Part shown: piece after piece, positions 1 to 6,553 of the stretch
Layout: each line of letters starts with the position of its first letter
Position numbering within the stretch: position 1 is the first letter of the stretch
NCBI GenBank assembly: GCA_046483065.1
Contig: JAWODW010000107.1
Coordinates: 1 to 21,763 of the forward strand
Reading direction: 5' to 3'
Source of the DNA: JAWVYT01 sp046483065
GTDB taxonomy: Bacteria > Gemmatimonadota > Gemmatimonadetes > Longimicrobiales > RSA9
DNA: 21,763 nt
Notes under the pieces: generated by a model
The model's input: only the letters and a program-made list of their open reading frames with translations
Databases searched by the model: none
Told to the model about the DNA's origin: nothing
Translations under genes and position numbers: made by a program

Positions 1-7
1 AATCGGG

Positions 8-80
8 ATAGGGGGTAGCCGGTGGTCCCGGCTACTCCCCTCCCACACCACCGGACATGCGGGTCCGCATCCGGCGGTTC
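8..80 (-). ncRNA. Group II intron domains V and VI
   Basis: On the minus strand, 78-47 folds as domain V: an 8-bp lower helix (ACCGCCGG with CCGGUGGU), a 2-nt GU bulge, then a 5-bp upper helix closed by a GACC tetraloop. The base triad in the lower helix reads CGC with the expected G-U wobble, as in IIC introns, rather than AGC. Domain VI follows at about 44-9, a hairpin whose stem includes TAGCCGG/CCGGCTA. The branch-point adenosine should lie in its 3' arm near the CUACCCCCUAU end. The stop codon of the maturase gene abuts domain V. Confidence 0.88.
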
Positions 81-1530
81 AGTGAGTTGAGGTGTGTGTG
101 GCAAGCCGGGGCACTCCGAGCCGCTCGAAGTAGTGACCCGGCAGAGCTGTATGCATCGCACCGAGGGCCGCTGCCCACCACCAGCGTCCGCCGAAACCGG
201 CACCCTTCCGGACCAGCCACTCGGGTAAGCCCAGAGCAGACAGTTCGCGAAACGCAGTCCGGCCTCGTTTCCACTGTTTGAGCTGCAGCATCCTCAGCCG
301 GCGGTGGATCCACGAATCCAGGTCGGCGAAGACCCTTGGGGTGTCGGCGAGCTTGAAGTACTCCTTCCAGCCACGCACGTACGCCCCCAGCTCCTTCGTA
401 ACCTGTTCCATGCTCCGCCCGCCGTTCCGGTTGGTAATCTGCCGGACGCGCTGCTTCATCTCTCTAAGGGCCTTGGGCGCAACGCGGCGTTTGATCACTC
501 CTCCCGAGGCCACCCAAAAGCTGTAGCCAAGGAAGGTGCGACCCCACACCCGCGCCACCGCGCTCTTCTCCTCGTTGACCCGGAGCCGGAGATCTGCGTA
601 CATCGACCGCAGAGCGGTCAGCACCCGTTCGCCCGCCCGCTTCGACCGCACATATACGTTGCAGTCATCCGCGTAGCGTACGAAACAGTGCCCGCGTTTC
701 TCCAGTTCCTTGTCCACTTCATCGAGGAGCACGTTTGCCAGGAGCGGGGACAGGGGTCCACCCTGCGGCGTTCCCTCGTACCGCTCCACCACCACTCCGT
801 CGGCCATGACTCCAGCCTCCAGGAAGCGGCGGATGATCCGGAGCACCCTCCGGTCCATGATCCGGTTCTCCAGCTTCCCCATCAGCACATCGTGGTTCAC
901 GCGGTCGAAGAACTTCTCGAGGTCCACGTCCACCACCCACCGTCTTCCGTCCTGGATGTACTGCTGCGCTTCCCGCACAGCATCGTGCGCTCGGCGCCCC
1001 GGCCGGAAGCCGTGGCTGTGCTCGGAAAACGTCGGATCGAAGATCGGCTGCAGCACCTGCAGAAGCAGTTGCTGGACGAAACGGTCGAGCACCGTCGGGA
1101 TGCCTAACTCCCGCATCCCTCCGCCACTCTTCGGGATCCGCTGTCGCTTCACTGCACTCGGCTGGTAACTCCCCGCCAGCAGTTGCTCTCGGATCGCTGA
1201 CCAGTGTTCGCGCAGATACGGCTCCAGCTCCTCCACGCCCATCCCGTCCGTGCCCGGACTGCCCTTGTTGCGCCGCACGCGCTTGAGCGCCTCTGTGGCG
1301 TTCTCGCGCGCCACGACCCGCTCCATCAGGTCGCGGCTTCCCGAGCGTTCCTTTCCCCAAGCCGCCCGTCCGGCTTCACCGCTGCGCTGTACCCTCGGGG
1401 CTTCACCCCTACCCTCCAGCGCGAGCTCCAGCTGACTGGACATCTGGTGCATGGCCTTCCCACGGCTCACGGATGATTCGCTCTCCTCTCTGTTCGGCCC
1501 TTCGCTCGGCGGAGTTGGGTCCAAGCGCAT
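79..1530 (-). CDS. ltrA: Group II intron reverse transcriptase/maturase
   Basis: Intron-encoded protein of 483 aa that helps its RNA fold and splice and copies it into DNA after reverse splicing. Reverse-transcriptase motifs are in order: IPKSGGGMRELGIPT (132-146), HGFRPGRRAHDA (173-184), DVDLEKFFDRVNHD (201-214), EGTPQGGPLSPLLANVLLDE (252-271) and the catalytic YADD (286-289). A maturase (GIIM) domain follows at about 355-430, with GAYVRGWKEYF and the conserved tryptophans. No C-terminal HNH endonuclease is present, as expected for class C proteins, which rely on single-stranded or hairpin targets. The ATG at 1530 gives the longest product. ATGs at 1452 and 1443, just before SSQLELALEGRGEAP where family members usually begin, are good alternatives. 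The stop codon lies at the edge of domain V. Confidence 0.93.
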   Translation of the reverse strand: MRLDPTPPSEGPNREESESSVSRGKAMHQMSSQLELALEGRGEAPRVQRSGEAGRAAWGKERSGSRDLMERVVARENATEALKRVRRNKGSPGTDGMGVEELEPYLREHWSAIREQLLAGSYQPSAVKRQRIPKSGGGMRELGIPTVLDRFVQQLLLQVLQPIFDPTFSEHSHGFRPGRRAHDAVREAQQYIQDGRRWVVDVDLEKFFDRVNHDVLMGKLENRIMDRRVLRIIRRFLEAGVMADGVVVERYEGTPQGGPLSPLLANVLLDEVDKELEKRGHCFVRYADDCNVYVRSKRAGERVLTALRSMYADLRLRVNEEKSAVARVWGRTFLGYSFWVASGGVIKRRVAPKALREMKQRVRQITNRNGGRSMEQVTKELGAYVRGWKEYFKLADTPRVFADLDSWIHRRLRMLQLKQWKRGRTAFRELSALGLPEWLVRKGAGFGGRWWWAAALGAMHTALPGHYFERLGVPRLATHTSTH

Positions 1531-1880
1531 GGTTGCACTCCGCCGCCTACTATGGCCTCGGCTGACTTCTCGCTCCGGGTGCGGCCCCGTCGCCCTTTCA
1601 GGCGTAAGGCGAGATCTCCCCAGGTAAGACTGGTGGCCGTCTCCGCGCGATCGCCGGATTTACACCGCCTGAGCCTTGGTCGTGAGAGCTTCGCGGCTTC
1701 TGGCCCGCTCGCCCTGCTCGGCCGTGCCTCCTATCCGGTTCCTGTTCGTCGACCCGCGGATTCGTTCCCCGCTTCTTTCAGCGCTCCGGTCGCCCTCGGC
1801 GCCTTGCGGTTCCCTTAAATCGCTACGACCAACTCTCCGGGGGACTCTCACCCCCAAGTCACCAGCCATGCTGGGCACAC

Positions 1881-1921
1881 CAGAGAAAGCGCCGGCGGAG
1901 GCGTATGCCCCCGCCGGCGCT
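1881..1921 (-). terminator. Rho-independent terminator of TPR gene; intron target site
   Basis: An 11-bp perfect stem (1888-1898 with 1911-1921), one mismatch and three further pairs close a four-base loop. On the minus strand it is followed by TTTCTCTG. It starts 21 bases after the stop codon of the TPR gene and ends that transcript. The group IIC intron begins at the next base, so the terminator is also the insertion site. Confidence 0.88.
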
Positions 1922-1942
1922 CCCGGTGAAATCGGCGGGTGC

Positions 1943-3703
1943 CTACCGGCCCCGCTCGATAAGCGCCTTCTCGATCTCGATGAACCTCTGGGTGGCGTCG
2001 AGGAACCGCGGCACGTCGGCCGACGCGTGGATTTCCTCGTACCCTTCGGCCGCCTGGAAGTACTCCAGCGCCTGTTCGAAGACCGGCAGCGCCTCCTGTG
2101 CGGACGCGGCCGTCTCCGGTGCGTGGATCTCCTGTCCCTGCTGGTAGAGTATGTAGCCGCGCCAGAAGTTCCGCGCGAGCACGTGCTCGCGGGCCTCGGC
2201 CACGGGCCCGGCCGCCTCGAGCAGCTCGAACGCGGCGTCCAGATTGCCGTTCTGGAACTCCTGCTGATAGGCGTGGCCGAAGATCGTGTTGAACGCGTCC
2301 TGCTGCCGGTACAGGCCGTCCTCCACGCCCTCGATGATGGTAGCCACAGCCTCCTCATCGCGGTCGAGCTTGAGCAGGACCTGGCCCTTCCGCTGCGTCA
2401 ACCCGGCGGACTCGGTGCCGAGCTCCTCGGTCCGCTCGATGGCGGCCAGCGCCTCCTCGAGCTGCCCGGCGCCCTGGAGCGCCCTGGAGTACGACCGCCA
2501 GAGGCTGGCGTTCTCGGGGTGGGCCTCCACGGCCTGGGACCCGAGGGTCACGGCCTCATCGTGGCGTTCGAGCTTGACGAGCGCCACGATGAGCCGGTCG
2601 AGCACCTGAGGATCCGTTTCGGAGCCCTCCGCTTCGAAGACCGTCTGGTACGATTCCGCCGCGGTCTGGTAGTAATCGTTGACCCGCGTCGGGTCCACCG
2701 CCGTCTGTGCTTCCTCGCCGGTGTCCATGATCCGCTCGGCCCGGTTCGCGGCGTTGGCCGCGAAGTGCCCGATGTAGGTGATGAGCGTCATATTGTCCGG
2801 CTCGATCTCCAGGCCTTCCTGGGCGAACTCCAGCGCCTGGGCCGGGTCACCCGCGTTGGAGATGTCGCGGGCGATGGTCAGGCGCACGGCCACGTCGCCG
2901 GGGTTCAGCTCCATGTAGCGATCGAAGTAGTCCCGGGCCCGCTCCGGCTGCCCGGCGGACGTGGCCACGATCCCGGCCAGCTTCAGCGCGTCCTGGTGGA
3001 TCGGGTCCTGCTCCAGGAGCGTGTCCAGCGTCTCCAGCGACTCGTCGTAGCGCTCGACCTCGCGCAGCGTGAACGCCTTCTTGTAGAGGGCGGAGATATA
3101 GGTGGGGTTGATCTCCAGCGCGTTGTTGCAGGCGTTCAGCGCGTCGTCCCACTGCTGGCTGTCCATGTATTGCTGGCAGAAGACCGTGTTCCGCAGCGTG
3201 TTCTGGTAGCGGTCGAAGGTCTGCAGGATCTGCTCGGCCGCCTCCTCGTGCTCACGCCGGTCCACCGTGAACGGCGGCACCTCGAACGCCTGACCGTCCC
3301 GCGACCCCACGAAGCTGGCGGTCACGTGATACTGGTCGTCACCGACATCTTCGTAGCTTCCGCACAGGACCAGGCCCCAGTCCTTCTGCATGGCGAGCTG
3401 ACGGGCTCGAACGCAGTTGTAGAGGTCTTCCCGGTCCAGGTCGAAGTCCTTGCGCGCCCGATTGATGTCGCGGCCGCTGACGGCCTCGTGGGTGTGCAGG
3501 TCGTTGATCATGTCGCGCAGGTCATCGGCCACGTCCCTGCCGAAATTCCGCTTCGCATCGTTCTCCGGCGCCAGCTCCGGCACCATGATGATGATGCGAT
3601 CGCCCACCTGCTCTTGCGCGGCCACCGGCGGCACACTGATGCCGGAAGCCAGGAAGGCGACGACGAGCGCCAGCCACGCGTTGCGTCCTATGATTGGCTT
3701 CAT
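1943..3703 (-). CDS. Exported TPR-repeat protein
   Basis: A 586-aa protein. Residues 1-29 form a signal peptide: MKPIIGRN, a hydrophobic core LALVVAFLASGI, and a likely cleavage after PPVAA. A domain at about 33-165, rich in mixed alpha/beta sequence and containing VLCGSYEDVGDD, resembles the beta-rich N-terminal modules of periplasmic proteins such as FlgO or TolB; that comparison is weak. From about 168 to the C-terminus there are degenerate tetratricopeptide repeats, for example QWDDALNACNNALEINPTY and RYDESLETLDTLLEQDP, ending in a charged helix. TPRs mediate protein-protein contacts, so a periplasmic scaffolding role is plausible, but the partner is unknown. The start is set at the ATG at 3703 because it has a signal peptide and GGAGAAA just upstream. 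The frame is open for 57 more codons to an ATG at 3874. The gene stands alone and ends in a strong terminator. Confidence 0.82.
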   Translation of the reverse strand: MKPIIGRNAWLALVVAFLASGISVPPVAAQEQVGDRIIIMVPELAPENDAKRNFGRDVADDLRDMINDLHTHEAVSGRDINRARKDFDLDREDLYNCVRARQLAMQKDWGLVLCGSYEDVGDDQYHVTASFVGSRDGQAFEVPPFTVDRREHEEAAEQILQTFDRYQNTLRNTVFCQQYMDSQQWDDALNACNNALEINPTYISALYKKAFTLREVERYDESLETLDTLLEQDPIHQDALKLAGIVATSAGQPERARDYFDRYMELNPGDVAVRLTIARDISNAGDPAQALEFAQEGLEIEPDNMTLITYIGHFAANAANRAERIMDTGEEAQTAVDPTRVNDYYQTAAESYQTVFEAEGSETDPQVLDRLIVALVKLERHDEAVTLGSQAVEAHPENASLWRSYSRALQGAGQLEEALAAIERTEELGTESAGLTQRKGQVLLKLDRDEEAVATIIEGVEDGLYRQQDAFNTIFGHAYQQEFQNGNLDAAFELLEAAGPVAEAREHVLARNFWRGYILYQQGQEIHAPETAASAQEALPVFEQALEYFQAAEGYEEIHASADVPRFLDATQRFIEIEKALIERGR

Positions 3704-3996
3704 TTTCTCCAGGATCTCCGCTCTGGAAGTCTTGCCTGCGGCGAGATCACTCAACACCGCGTGTCGAAATTCATACCCCAGCATCGCAGTCGAAGGTTCA
3801 CCGGACGCGCGGGGCAGTGCGAATTGAGTCATCGAACAGCGGCCCATCTTAAAGCCGGGGCCGCATACGGGCAAGCGCAGCTTGCCGGTCCCGACCCTTC
3901 AACGCGTCCCGACCCGGGATCCGGACAGGCTGTGCCTTCCGGCTCCCCTGGGGGGCCGGGTCGCTCTTACACGAATCGGCGGCGCCGCGTTCCGTT
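3704..3996. other. Intergenic region upstream of TPR gene
   Basis: About 290 bases between the SRAP gene and the TPR gene, both minus-strand. Two small hairpins are visible: 3939-3959 (nine pairs including one wobble, three-base loop) and 3870-3886 (seven pairs). Neither is followed by a T-run on the minus strand, so neither is a convincing terminator. No clear -35/-10 pair was found, although the TPR gene's promoter presumably lies here. Confidence 0.5.
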
Positions 3997-4659
3997 CTAC
4001 GGCGAGATCGGTTCGATGAGCGACGGATCGTCGTTGGCGGGGCTGTTCACCCGGGTGGAGACGCGGTGCGCGCCCAGGGGACCCGGGTAGGGGGCGAGCA
4101 GGCGTTCGAGCGCGGCGGGGTCGGCGTCGGGATCGAGCCAACGATCCCGGTCCTCGGTCGGGAGGATTACGGGCATGCGGTCGTGGACGGGACGGACGGC
4201 CTCGTTCGGCTCGGTGGTCAGGAGGGTACACGAGACGACGCGGTCGTCTCCGTCGCCCCACCGGTCCCAGAGCCCGGCAAAGGCAAAAGGCTCGCGGCCC
4301 GGACGGTGGAAATGGACCGGGACCTTCTGCCCCGCCTCCTCCTGCCACTCGTAGAAGCCGTCGGCCAGGACCCAGCAGCGGCGGTGTCGGAACGGCTCCC
4401 GGAACGCCGGCTTCTCGGCCACTGTCTCGCTCCGGGCGTTGATCATCCGGCTGCCGATGGACGGGTCATCGGCCCAGTACGGCACGAGCCCCCAGCGGAG
4501 CGCGCCGAGACGCAGCCCATCGTCACCTCGTACGACGGCGGGAACCGGCTGCGTGGGCGCCAGGTTGTACCGGGGCTGGTGGGGCTCCGCGACGGTCGTG
4601 ATCCCGAACTCGGCGATCAGCCGGTCGGTATCCACGCCCAGGGAGAAGCGGCCGCACAC
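3997..4659 (-). CDS. yedK: SRAP-family abasic-site DNA-protein crosslink protein
   Basis: A 220-aa protein of the SRAP family (bacterial YedK, human HMCES). These proteins bind abasic sites in single-stranded DNA and form a thiazolidine crosslink through the N-terminal cysteine, shielding the lesion during replication. Family hallmarks are present: Cys2 exposed after removal of Met1 (MCGRFSL), RYNLAPTQ with Asn32, LRWGLVPYWA, INARSET with Asn74, the GFYEW motif with Glu104, and VHDRMPVIL with His159. Length and residue spacing match E. coli YedK almost exactly. The start is fixed by the need for Met-Cys. It follows the 92-aa membrane protein gene by 14 bases and is probably co-transcribed with it from the ECF-like promoter near 5000, which would place this repair protein under stress control (inference). 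Confidence 0.95.
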   Translation of the reverse strand: MCGRFSLGVDTDRLIAEFGITTVAEPHQPRYNLAPTQPVPAVVRGDDGLRLGALRWGLVPYWADDPSIGSRMINARSETVAEKPAFREPFRHRRCWVLADGFYEWQEEAGQKVPVHFHRPGREPFAFAGLWDRWGDGDDRVVSCTLLTTEPNEAVRPVHDRMPVILPTEDRDRWLDPDADPAALERLLAPYPGPLGAHRVSTRVNSPANDDPSLIEPISP

Positions 4660-4673
4660 GTGTGCGCGTCAGC

Positions 4674-4952
4674 TCAGCCGGTCAGCCGCTGGCGCCGGCT
4701 TCGGTCCTCGACCAGGTGCTCCATGAAGTCCATCCGGTCGTCCACCCGGTCGATGCGCGTATTCAGACGCTCCAGCGCCACGGTGATCCGCTCCATGTAG
4801 GCCTCGTCGATACCGGACGACACGGGCCGCGCCTGAGCTTTCCGCTCCTGGGCCATCGCCTCGATCAGCAGACCGAGCCTCTTGGTGACCGGGCGCAGGA
4901 TCATCACACCGGCGATACACATGAACAAGAAGATCGGGACAAGCTCTTCCAC
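4674..4952 (-). CDS. Small membrane protein with coiled-coil tail
   Basis: A 92-aa protein of unknown family. Residues 4-19 (LVPIFLFMCIAGVMIL) form one membrane helix. A basic stretch (RPVTKR) follows, then an amphipathic, probably coiled-coil tail at about 48-85 with heptad-spaced Leu/Ile/Met (ITVALERLNTRIDRVDDRM). The architecture of a short N-terminal anchor and a cytosolic coiled coil resembles phage-shock protein PspB, but sequence identity is not evident and the function is unassigned. The start is a GTG at 4952, preceded by GAGAGGGT. It is the first gene after the minus-strand ECF-like promoter and is followed 14 bases later by the SRAP gene. Confidence 0.72.
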   Translation of the reverse strand: MEELVPIFLFMCIAGVMILRPVTKRLGLLIEAMAQERKAQARPVSSGIDEAYMERITVALERLNTRIDRVDDRMDFMEHLVEDRSRRQRLTG

Positions 4953-4985
4953 GGTTCTACCCTCTCGTTTCAGGAGTCCTGTCTG

Positions 4986-5017
4986 GCCCTACGGCCGGGC
5001 GCCGCAGACGGTTTCAA
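4986..5017 (-). promoter_or_regulatory. ECF-sigma-like promoter, minus strand
   Basis: On the minus strand, TTGAAACC at 5017-5010 and CGTAGGGC at 4993-4986 are separated by 16 bases. The core TGAAAC...CGTA matches the layout of extracytoplasmic-function sigma promoters; the Bacillus SigW consensus is TGAAAC-N16-CGTA, and here the spacer is 17. An identical motif points the other way at 5141-5172. A start near 4980 would give the 92-aa protein a leader of about 30 bases. Confidence 0.55.
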
Positions 5018-5140
5018 TGGCGGCTACGCTGAGCCGGCGTGACACGACCGTTACCGGGGGGGGGCGCCCCCGGGCACGCCTTGTGCACTGCCGCCGATGC
5101 AACGCTTCGGACGGTCCCGTTATCTAACGCGGTGAAGACG

Positions 5141-5172
5141 TTGAAACCAGAATCGACACCGCCTCGTAGGGC
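5141..5172 (+). promoter_or_regulatory. ECF-sigma-like promoter, plus strand
   Basis: TTGAAACC (5141-5148), 16 bases, then CGTAGGGC (5165-5172). All sixteen motif bases and the spacing are the same as in the divergent copy at 4986-5017, while the spacers differ. It lies about 55 bases upstream of the 40-codon membrane peptide gene, so it is placed to drive it. Confidence 0.55.
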
Positions 5173-5226
5173 GGACCAGATCAACAAATAATGACCCGAA
5201 CCCTGCCAGATACAGAAAGGTATAGG

Positions 5227-5349
5227 ATGAACGAGATGAGTGAAGGCAAGAAGGAAGCACTGCAGATCGCAGCGAGGGTGACGGCGGCCGTGACCGCCTG
5301 CGTGGGCACCGTGGCGTTGCTCATGATCCCCGTGATCACCGCGCTCTGA
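5227..5349 (+). CDS. 40-aa single-span membrane peptide
   Basis: A short reading frame with start, stop and ribosome-binding site: ATG at 5227, TGA ending at 5349, and AGAAAGG six bases before the start. The product begins with a charged head (MNEMSEGKKEAL) followed by one long hydrophobic stretch (AAVTACVGTVALLMIPVITA) that would span the inner membrane with the N-terminus inside. It has its own ECF-like promoter 55 bases upstream and a strong hairpin 40 bases downstream, so it is packaged as a complete transcription unit. No family is recognised; a small stress-induced membrane regulator or a toxin-like peptide are both possible. Its small size is the main reason for doubt. Confidence 0.6.
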   Translation: MNEMSEGKKEALQIAARVTAAVTACVGTVALLMIPVITAL

Positions 5350-5389
5350 CGAGGCCGGGTCCACCCGGACCCGTCACACAGCCGGAAAC

Positions 5390-5422
5390 AGAGGGCCCTG
5401 CGGCAGCAGCCGTGGGGCCTCT
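5390..5422. terminator. Bidirectional terminator hairpin
   Basis: A near-perfect stem: AGAGG/CCTCT, CCC/GGG, two wobble pairs, then CGGC/GCCG around an AGCA loop, with one bulged G. It is followed by CTCGTTCC on the plus strand and TGTTTCC on the minus strand. It lies between the convergent 40-codon gene and the alcohol dehydrogenase gene and can serve both. The T-runs are short, so termination strength is uncertain. Confidence 0.6.
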
Positions 5423-5433
5423 CTCGTTCCAGT

Positions 5434-5469
5434 CGGCGCCGAGCCGTCAGCCGGCGCCGAGCCGTCAGC
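5434..5469. repeat. 18-bp perfect tandem duplication
   Basis: Two identical 18-bp units (5434-5451 and 5452-5469, CGGCGCCGAGCCGTCAGC), with the first five bases of a third unit after them. The stop codon of the alcohol dehydrogenase gene (5465-5467) lies in the second unit, so one copy is downstream of the gene. This looks like a recent slippage duplication. Confidence 0.9.
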
Positions 5470-6508
5470 CGGCGTCGACCACCTCGATCACCGCAGAGCC
5501 CTCGAAGCGGCCTTCCCGGAGATCGTCCAGGGCCCGGTTGACCCCGTCCAGCCCGTACGCGTGCACCTCCGTCCGCACGGGCACCTCCGGCGCCAGCGCC
5601 AGAAACTCCTCCGCGTCCCGCCGCTCCAGGTTCGCCACCGACCGCACCACCCGCTCCTCCCACAGGATGTCGTAGGAGAAGGCCGGGATCTCGCTCATGT
5701 GGATCCCGGCGCAGACCACCGCGCCGGCCTTCCGGACGGCCCGCAGTGCCGCCGGCACCAGCGGCCCCACCGGCGCGAAGATGATGGCGGCGTCGAGGGT
5801 GGCCGGTGGCGCCTCGTCCGAAGGCCCGGCCCAGGCGGCGCCGAGCTCCCGGGCAAAGTCCTGCCCCGCGTCATCACCCGGGCGGGTGAAGGCGTAGACG
5901 TCGCGCCCTTCGTGCCGGGCCACCTGGGCGATAATATGGGCCGCCGAGCCGAAGCCGTAGAGCCCGATGCGAGCCACCTCTCCCGCCGTCTCCAGCGCGG
6001 TGCGGTAAGAGCGATACCCGATGAGGCCCGCACACAGCAGCGGCGCGATCTGCAGGTTCGGCTCGTCACCGGGGAGTGGGAAGGCGTAACGCGCGTCGGC
6101 CACCGTCTCCTCGGCAAAGCCACCGTCCCGGTGGTAGCCCGTGAACTCCGCCCGCTCACAGAGGTTCTCCATGTCGTGGCGGCAGTACCAGCACTCGCCG
6201 CACGTCCACCCCAGCCACGGCACACCCACCCGATCGCCGACTGCCAGCGCGGGCATCCCTGCGCCGGGCTCCACCTCTGCGCCGGACTCCACCCCTTCGC
6301 CGAGCTCCACCACCTCGCCCACGATCTGGTGGCCCGGGACCAGCGGGAGATTCGGCTCCGTCAGCTCCCCATCGACGATGTGGAGGTCCGTCCGGCACAC
6401 GCCGCACGCCCGGACCCGGATCCGGACCTCACCCGGCCCTGGCTCCGGCGACGACCGCTCCTCGAGGCCCAGCGGCTGCCCGGCTGCTTCCAGCACCATC
6501 GCCCGCAT
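5465..6508 (-). CDS. Zinc-dependent alcohol dehydrogenase
   Basis: A 347-aa medium-chain dehydrogenase/reductase that would oxidise an alcohol or reduce an aldehyde with NAD(P). Catalytic zinc ligands are Cys38 (ACGVCRTDLH), His60 (PGHQIVGE) and Cys159 (APLLCAG). The structural zinc lobe has Cys103, 106, 109 and 117 (CGECWYCRHDMENLC). The nucleotide-binding fold starts near 178 with GLYGFGSAAH. The spacing fits the AdhA-like zinc-binding subfamily; the natural substrate cannot be read from sequence. An unusual loop after the His60 strand contains three six-residue repeats (VELGEG, VESGAE, VEPGAG), which lengthen it over typical members. The start ATG at 6508 has GGGGAGG upstream. It lies 45 bases after msrQ and may be part of that operon. 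Confidence 0.92.
   Translation of the reverse strand: MRAMVLEAAGQPLGLEERSSPEPGPGEVRIRVRACGVCRTDLHIVDGELTEPNLPLVPGHQIVGEVVELGEGVESGAEVEPGAGMPALAVGDRVGVPWLGWTCGECWYCRHDMENLCERAEFTGYHRDGGFAEETVADARYAFPLPGDEPNLQIAPLLCAGLIGYRSYRTALETAGEVARIGLYGFGSAAHIIAQVARHEGRDVYAFTRPGDDAGQDFARELGAAWAGPSDEAPPATLDAAIIFAPVGPLVPAALRAVRKAGAVVCAGIHMSEIPAFSYDILWEERVVRSVANLERRDAEEFLALAPEVPVRTEVHAYGLDGVNRALDDLREGRFEGSAVIEVVDAG
6261..6314. repeat. Three imperfect 18-bp tandem units inside adh
   Basis: Units at 6261-6278, 6279-6296 and 6297-6314 share GCGCCGRRCTCCACC with a few changes. They encode the hexapeptide series VELGEG-VESGAE-VEPGAG in a loop of the dehydrogenase. The reading frame is kept, so the expansion is tolerated. 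Confidence 0.85.
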
Positions 6509-6553
6509 CCGATACCTCCCCTGTCGACGTATTCCGCCCGGCTCCGCGGGAGC

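Larger units (their letters stand above)
8..1880 (-). mobile_element. Group IIC-type intron with maturase ORF
   Basis: Self-splicing retroelement of about 1.87 kb, read on the minus strand. The 5' end is placed at 1880, where the minus strand begins GTGTGCCCAGCATGG, a variant of the GUGYG start of bacterial group II introns. The 3' end is placed at about 8, after CCCCCTAT. The stretch 1531-1880 holds the domain I-III RNA, including a block around 1550-1600 (GAAGTCAGCCGAGGCCATAG) typical of this class. Domain IV carries the maturase gene, and domains V and VI follow its stop codon. The element lies seven bases past the stem of a transcription terminator, the usual home of IIC introns. The 5' exon ends TTTCTCTG; CGGAGA near 1640-1645 could pair with it as EBS1, but that assignment is tentative. 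The intron looks intact: RNA ends, ORF and catalytic RNA are all present. Confidence 0.9.

Noticed and set aside
8..1880. Retron or diversity-generating element as explanation for the reverse transcriptase
   Set aside because: The group II domain V/VI RNA, maturase domain and GUGYG-type 5' end are all present, and there is no msr/msd region or template/variable repeat pair.
3939..3959. Hairpin after the SRAP gene as a terminator
   Set aside because: The stem is good but no T-run follows on the minus strand, so it is recorded only as part of the intergenic region.
1676..4090. Very long plus-strand open frame opposite the TPR gene and intron
   Set aside because: It is the antisense shadow of a high-GC gene, rich in Arg/Leu/Val/His without motifs, and crosses the intron boundary and terminator. 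The minus-strand frame has a signal peptide, TPRs and a terminator.
5041..5100. G-run and GC hairpin near 5056 as a regulatory structure
   Set aside because: It can be explained by base composition, and no gene start or stop codon is close enough to give it a role.
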